Shown here in pieces: positions 49,680 to 64,000 of a DNA stretch of 64,000 nucleotides. Source of the DNA: Alitta virens. Its lineage: Eukaryota > Annelida > Polychaeta > Phyllodocida > Nereididae. Location: NCBI GenBank assembly GCA_932294295.1, contig OW028582.1:35195204-35259203 (forward strand). Reading direction: 5' to 3'. The notes beneath the pieces were generated by a model. It saw only the letters and a list, made by a program, of their open reading frames with translations, was not told where the DNA came from and ran no database searches. The position numbers were made by a program, and so were the translations under genes. Every line of letters starts with the position of its first letter. Positions within the stretch are counted from its first letter, which is position 1.

Positions 49680-50221
49680 GAATGATGCTTCTCCCAAGAC
49701 GGCGGTGCTATATATACTAGGTCATCCGTACTCACTCCATGTCAGTCTATTTAACACCGTGTTGACACCTTGTTCACTCCGGCCTCTCCGTATTGACCTC
49801 GTGTGACACCGTGTACATAATGGGGTTACAGGGTCAAGCAAATGATCTGTAACCCGCTCTCCTTGTTCACTCCGTGTTGACTCCGTGTTCACTCGTGTGG
49901 AACCGCGTTGGTCCTTGTACTCTCCGGGGTGGAATTTTCACGCCCGGTTGACGCCGGACTTAGCCGGAGATCACATGAAGTATTCCGGAGTCAATACGGA
50001 GATTCCCGGAGATCGGCGGAGTCTACTGGGAGCCAACACGGATCAACATGGATCAACACGGATTTCAATTAATTTGGTACCTCCGGCATGAAAAATTAAA
50101 CATGTTAAATTTTTTCCCCGGAGTCCCACGGTGTTCCCGGATAGCCCCGGACAATGCCGGATAATGCCGGAAATGAACACGAGGTCTACACGACATTACC
50201 CGGAGTATGCCAGAGTTGTCC
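49680..50221. repeat. Harbinger right subterminal repeat zone
   Basis: Contains many short motifs: CCGTGTTGAC / CCGTGTTCAC (inverse: ACACGG) at about 49,750-49,890, and TCCGG-type units (CCCGGA, GCCGGA) at about 49,920-50,220. Similar ACACGG and TCCGG motifs occur behind the left end. Such arrays are where transposase or its partner would be expected to bind. A TATA-like 'gctatatatacta' near 49,708 lies just upstream of the MADF gene and may be part of its promoter. Confidence 0.55.
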
Positions 50222-50269
50222 TCCGGGATGCTACGGTGTCTAATTCGGCTATGTGTGAAGGGCCCTTCA
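50222..50269 (-). repeat. Harbinger right terminal inverted repeat
   Basis: Inverse of 42,831-42,879. Read inward it gives TGAAGGGCCCTTCACACAT and then AGCCGAATTAGACACC. Confidence 0.8.
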
Positions 50270-52164
50270 GAATGCCCTAATCCAATTGACTGAATTAAGG
50301 GTGCAATATTCATTAAATACCATTTTGTCAAACACAAAAATATAGAGGAGGAAAGTTTATCTGGCCGGCCACTGGTACGAGTTCCCTTCACCAATTCCCA
50401 CTAACAATAACCTCCATTACCGATCAGATCAACCCAATTTAGTTGCCATGTTTGTCACTCTTGCGGCATTGCCCCTATGTGTATATCAAGTCGTCCCTTT
50501 GAGTTAATTTTGACCCACTGTATAGTGTATACATACAAGAAACATACCAGGCCCTACTGGGCTTACAATCACTTCCATATTGACACAACAATATATTAGA
50601 CATAGGTGGCATTTTGTCTAACAGCATAAGCTTCACAAACATAGATGGCAGTTAATTTAATCTGGAACTACATCATGTCTGAAGATTTAGCTGTGAAACG
50701 TCGGCACAAGAACACAATGCTTGTTGCTAGGGCCGGAACTATTTTTATCGCGCGCCTATACTCAGCCTCGTTTTGGGAATTTCAAACAACTGTCTTTTGG
50801 CGCCCATGGCAGGGCGCACCATTCCATTCAACAACACTGAAGTCAGCAACCGCATTTATTCATTGGGTGAGAGATTTAAATTTGTATTCTTATTTTTTTG
50901 AGAACTGCCTGCATGACAAGCAGACCTGTAAACTCGCCACTGTCACAGTTCTTGATTGAAAAAGAAAAGAAGAAGAAGAAAAAAAAAGAAGATCAGATTA
51001 ATGTCAATAATGGGGCTTTAAAAAGGTCTGAAAGTTCAGAAAAATTACATACTTACAAATAAAATTACATACTTACAAATAAAATTTAAATATATTTTTT
51101 TTCTTTAGAAACTAAATAACAACTTGAAAAAAATTATATAAAAACCAACAACAGCAGCAGAAGACATAACAACAACAAAAGTAAAACAGAAAAAGTAAAC
51201 AATAACAACAGCAGCAGAAGCAGAAGAATAAACAACAACAACAAAATTAAAGCAAAAGTAAACAACAACAGCAGCAGAAGAAATAAACAACAACAAATAA
51301 ATTAAGCAGAAAAAGTAAACAACAAGTGCTCAGCAGGACAATAACTGCAGAAGAAGTAACGAGAAATAAACAACTGCAGAAGAAGTAACGAGAATTAAAC
51401 AACAACAACAACGACACAATACAGAAGGAGTCAACATAAGAAGTAAACAAGAACAACAAGAACAACAAGAACAAGAACAAGAACGAACACTGAAATAATA
51501 GGCCTATAGATAAACACTAGTATAAACGCAAAAAAGCCTGGTGGTTGAGCTGTCGAGTTAGGTCTGCACCGTGTGGTCTTGTTGGGCTGGTGTTCAACTG
51601 GGCATTGCACTAGCTTGGGTCCTGGGTCCGACGTGCCTTGGAGAACAGGATGCAAGACCTCTGGCGTGGATTAAAACCCCGTAAGTCGTGTAAGTCACTG
51701 GCGTGCCGTAAAAATCCGTAAACTTGGCCTGCTACAAGGCAGACCGGACCAACATCGGGATCCTCGTGGTGGCTTTGCCAGTGGGGGCACAGTCCGCGGG
51801 ATCATTTCGGTCAGGCCTGCTCTTTGGCTCAGCCACCAGGCTCTCCATCATTTCATTAAAAGATTAAAATTTCATTATATCATTTAAATTCATGTTCATG
51901 TTAAATTTTATATAATTAGACAATATTTTTAAAATCTATATTTAATTATCTCATTATTCCAAATTCACAATATTGCAATAAAACCATATATCAAATCTTT
52001 TCGTACTATATTCTTTGCTTGACAGACGTTTTGAGGAATTTGGTTGTAATCTGAAACTTGGTTACTCGGCTGATCGAGTTGCAAAAATACTGATAAAAAG
52101 ATGGCAGAAATTAATCGATTTAAATCAGTTAACACAAGTTTGCTCTGGAACAAACCTTTAGCTG
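50270..52164. other. Non-coding; trinucleotide-rich tract at 51,155-51,485
   Basis: From 51,155 to 51,485 the sequence is a degenerate mix of AAC, AGC and AAG triplets with a repeated phrase 'aactgcagaagaagtaacgag'. The region 51,530-51,860 is GC-richer and unique, without a recognised gene. The rest has no coding signal. Confidence 0.5.
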
Positions 52165-52300
52165 TTAAAATTAGCCTTACACAAGACAAGACAAGACAAA
52201 ATGAGATGAGATAAGATAACACAAGATAAGATAAGATGAGATAGGATGATATAATATAAGATGAGATAAGATAACACAAGACAAGACAAGATGAATTCGC
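52165..52300. repeat. Degenerate pentanucleotide tract (AAGAC/ATAAG/ATGAG)n
   Basis: The motifs are the complement of those at 23,200-23,405 (TCTTG/TTATC). The phrase 'ataagataacacaaga' occurs twice. Open frames here are repeat artefacts. Confidence 0.75.
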
Positions 52301-54074
52301 AGAGAGACTGACATAGATAGATATAGACAGCTTGATGGACAGATGAAGATGGTAAGACAGTCATGGATTAGAAAAATATAGACTGGTAGACAGACAGACT
52401 AACAGGAAAACAGGCAATTGAGTAATAAAACATTGAGATAGGAAAAGTATGAATGAAGGACATACAACATGAAAGATAGACAGACAGCATGACAGGTGGT
52501 TAGGCAGACAGACTAAGAGCCCAAAAGACAGAAAAACAGCATACCAGCGCGATAGACAACATGTTAAGAGATCTATAAACAAAATACAGACTAGCTTAAT
52601 AAAAAAAAAACCAACCTTTTAACTTTAAAAATGATATAATTATTGCCTCTCTAAATTTATATAAATTCATATTCATAATTCTATGCGCAATAGTTTTAAC
52701 AAATCGAGTCTCAAACATGGGCTACCAGCTGAAGTTGATAATATTCTTAATTTCACTGGATAACAGGAGTACATGACAGTAAGAATAAAGCTATAAAGGG
52801 ACGCACTCAATTGGATCTATTGCTAAAATTATGAAAAATATACCAAAAGATAGCCCAAATAAGGCTCTACTTTAAAGTATGCTGGTCAATATATTTTTTA
52901 ATTTGTGAAACTATAACGTTATATGAGCAAATGATGCTCTGAGTATTGGTTCGGTCGAACTGGGGGACATCATAAAAACAAGCGCGGTGATTCGCTCTTC
53001 TTTTATTGTCTTATATGGATTATTTAAAAAGTTAAAGTCGGGTACAATGTTATATTAAATTCATATGGCTGGAAATAGTTTTTTTGTTTGTTTTTTTTGC
53101 AGCAAGATTTGTGAAAATGTGCTTGAAAAAATTAGACTTTTTGAATTGGCTTACTTTTTCTTTGGATCCCCTAAACTATTGGAATTTCTTTAAAAAATTG
53201 TCCCAAATTGATCCTTAAAGTCCACTGCATGCTACAAAATCACTGTCTTTTATAGTTATAGCATAGCAATTCAATAATTAGGCTGCACATGAGACGGAAT
53301 GAGCAAAACAACCAGAATAGAAAACCTCCAATAATTCGAAAACTACCACGGGGACCCCCTCCCCCCCCCCATTTTCCCCCATTTTTTGCTGTATGTCAAA
53401 CACATCGAGCACAGGTCTTTTTAAGTTGGTCCCCTCCTTCCGCACAAGTGCATAGGTACAGTGTAGAAGACTGCGGTTCCAGTGCTAAGGTCTTTTAACA
53501 CTGCTGTATTAGTTTAACCTTTTTCCGCGAGGGGGCGACGACCACCGCGCCATCTGTCGGCCATCCTTAGTACCACTTGACTGCATGGCGCGAGATTGGT
53601 CAAAACATAAACACGATTCGTGACTTTTCCAAGTGTTGATTTTACTGTGCGTGCAAGTTGGGGTTTTTCAAGTCTAGGAGTAGTTATAGTAGTAGTAGTA
53701 GAAATCCACATATTTCAAGCTCTATTCACTATTGCAAAGTACTATTCCTCTATCTCTAGGCATATGTTACGAATGTCAGTGAGTGCATAACTTCAATATT
53801 TGATAAAGTTTCAGTTCCACGATATTTTGTGCATAGCCATATATACTGAAATAAGGGAAACAAAATTGGAATAAATTATTTAGACTATACGTGTCACCAC
53901 GGACACCGGTCTCAATGAGTTAGTAGCCGTCACACTATTATTTTCATCAACGATTCAACATGGAGACCGGTGTCCGTGCGTGTCACCCAAATTCATGATT
54001 TTCACTGCAGTATGATGAACAATGCCAGATGATTGGATGAAAGAGGTACTCATCCCAACCTCAAATCTTAAGCC
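52301..54074. other. RECQL4 upstream flank
   Basis: No second gene is seen. A C-run lies at 53,358-53,370. A GC-richer patch at 53,520-53,600 contains CCGCGAGGGGGCGA (53,525-53,538), similar to the vertebrate/insect CTCF core. A perfect 16-bp inverted repeat CACGGACACCGGTCTC lies at 53,898-53,913 and 53,963-53,978, about 100 bp before the start codon. The transcription start cannot be fixed from sequence. Confidence 0.4.
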
Positions 54075-63830
<9,756 letters not shown>

Positions 63831-63929
63831 GTAGGTGATTTTTGTTGCTTCAGTTTCGAGAATTGTGTAAATGGGTAGTGGGTACTTGGCTACTTTAGGC
63901 AGTGAATGCAGTTACGGTGTTTGGCCTGT

Positions 63930-64000
63930 GCACTGACAACAGCTACTCGGCTGTGTACGCCTCAGGGAGTTGAGAAAGACTCATGCTTGAACAGGCCTGC
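63930..64000 (-). repeat. Dispersed repeat R4, partial copy at window edge
   Basis: The minus-strand sequence 'gagtctttctcaactccctgagg' matches the R4 core of 19,730 and 24,375. It lies in the RECQL4 intron after exon 15. Confidence 0.45.

Larger units (their letters stand above)
42831..50269. mobile_element. Composite PIF/Harbinger transposon carrying a Ty3/gypsy insertion
   Basis: The left end (42,831-42,879) and inverted right end (50,222-50,269) share 48-49 bp with three mismatches and one indel. The core is CCCTTCACACATAGCC followed by AATTAGACACCG and AGCATCCCGG. Inside are a Harbinger-type transposase (+) and a MADF protein gene (minus) facing each other, the two-gene layout known for this superfamily. 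The left third is replaced by a damaged gypsy element. I could not find a matching 3-bp target duplication, so one end may be rearranged. Both genes are broken, so the element is not autonomous now. Confidence 0.75.

Noticed and set aside
51105..51655. Minus-strand hydrophobic frames suggesting membrane proteins
   Set aside because: They arise from a degenerate AAC/AGC/AAG triplet tract read in reverse, giving runs of V, L, F and C.
63943..63990. Possible next RECQL4 exon reading LRELRKTHA then a stop, resembling the family's LRELRR motif
   Set aside because: The same bases on the minus strand are the core of dispersed repeat R4 (19,730 and 24,375). The frame ends in TGA well before the expected C-terminus.

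Overview
The window is metazoan nuclear DNA. It is AT-rich and intron-containing, with GT-AG splice sites, and holds tRNA-derived SINEs, LINE 3' ends, MITEs, a Ty3/gypsy element, a PIF/Harbinger transposon, a probable Kolobok-type element and long simple repeats. This mix fits a marine invertebrate, for example a hemichordate, echinoderm, cephalochordate or lophotrochozoan. The sequence alone does not settle the phylum.

Only one normal host gene is secure. It is the orthologue of the RecQ-like DNA helicase RECQL4, on the + strand from 54,075 to the right edge. Fifteen exons join in phase into 979 codons. They carry an Sld2-like N-terminus, an intact CCHC zinc knuckle, a Walker A motif, a DEAH box and helicase motif VI. 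The last exons lie beyond the window. Its introns hold MITEs, a LINE 3' end, a SINE and a dispersed repeat.

Region by region: 1-41 kb has no recognised gene. It contains two SINE families, a TA-flanked MITE family in three copies, truncated LINE tails, large ATCT/GATA microsatellites, a 264-bp and a WATGC tandem array, and several pairs of duplicated non-coding sequence. One orphan open segment at about 16.84-17.17 kb on the minus strand might be an exon. At 35.69-37.49 kb a 1.8-kb TTAA-flanked transposon sits inside one copy of an inverted duplicate, and the other copy gives the empty site. A solo-LTR-like sequence lies at 41.7-42.1 kb.

From 42.83 to 50.27 kb there is one composite mobile element. 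It has Harbinger-type terminal inverted repeats, a broken transposase, and a convergent two-exon MADF-domain gene with one in-frame stop. A damaged, integrase-less Ty3/gypsy retrotransposon occupies its left third. From 50.27 to 54.07 kb there are simple repeats and the upstream flank of RECQL4.

No rRNA gene, functional tRNA gene, CRISPR array or bacterial-type operon was seen. No new defence or biosynthetic system can be supported. The most unusual structures are the composite Harbinger/gypsy element, the empty-site-supported TTAA element and the duplicated octamer-containing non-coding blocks.
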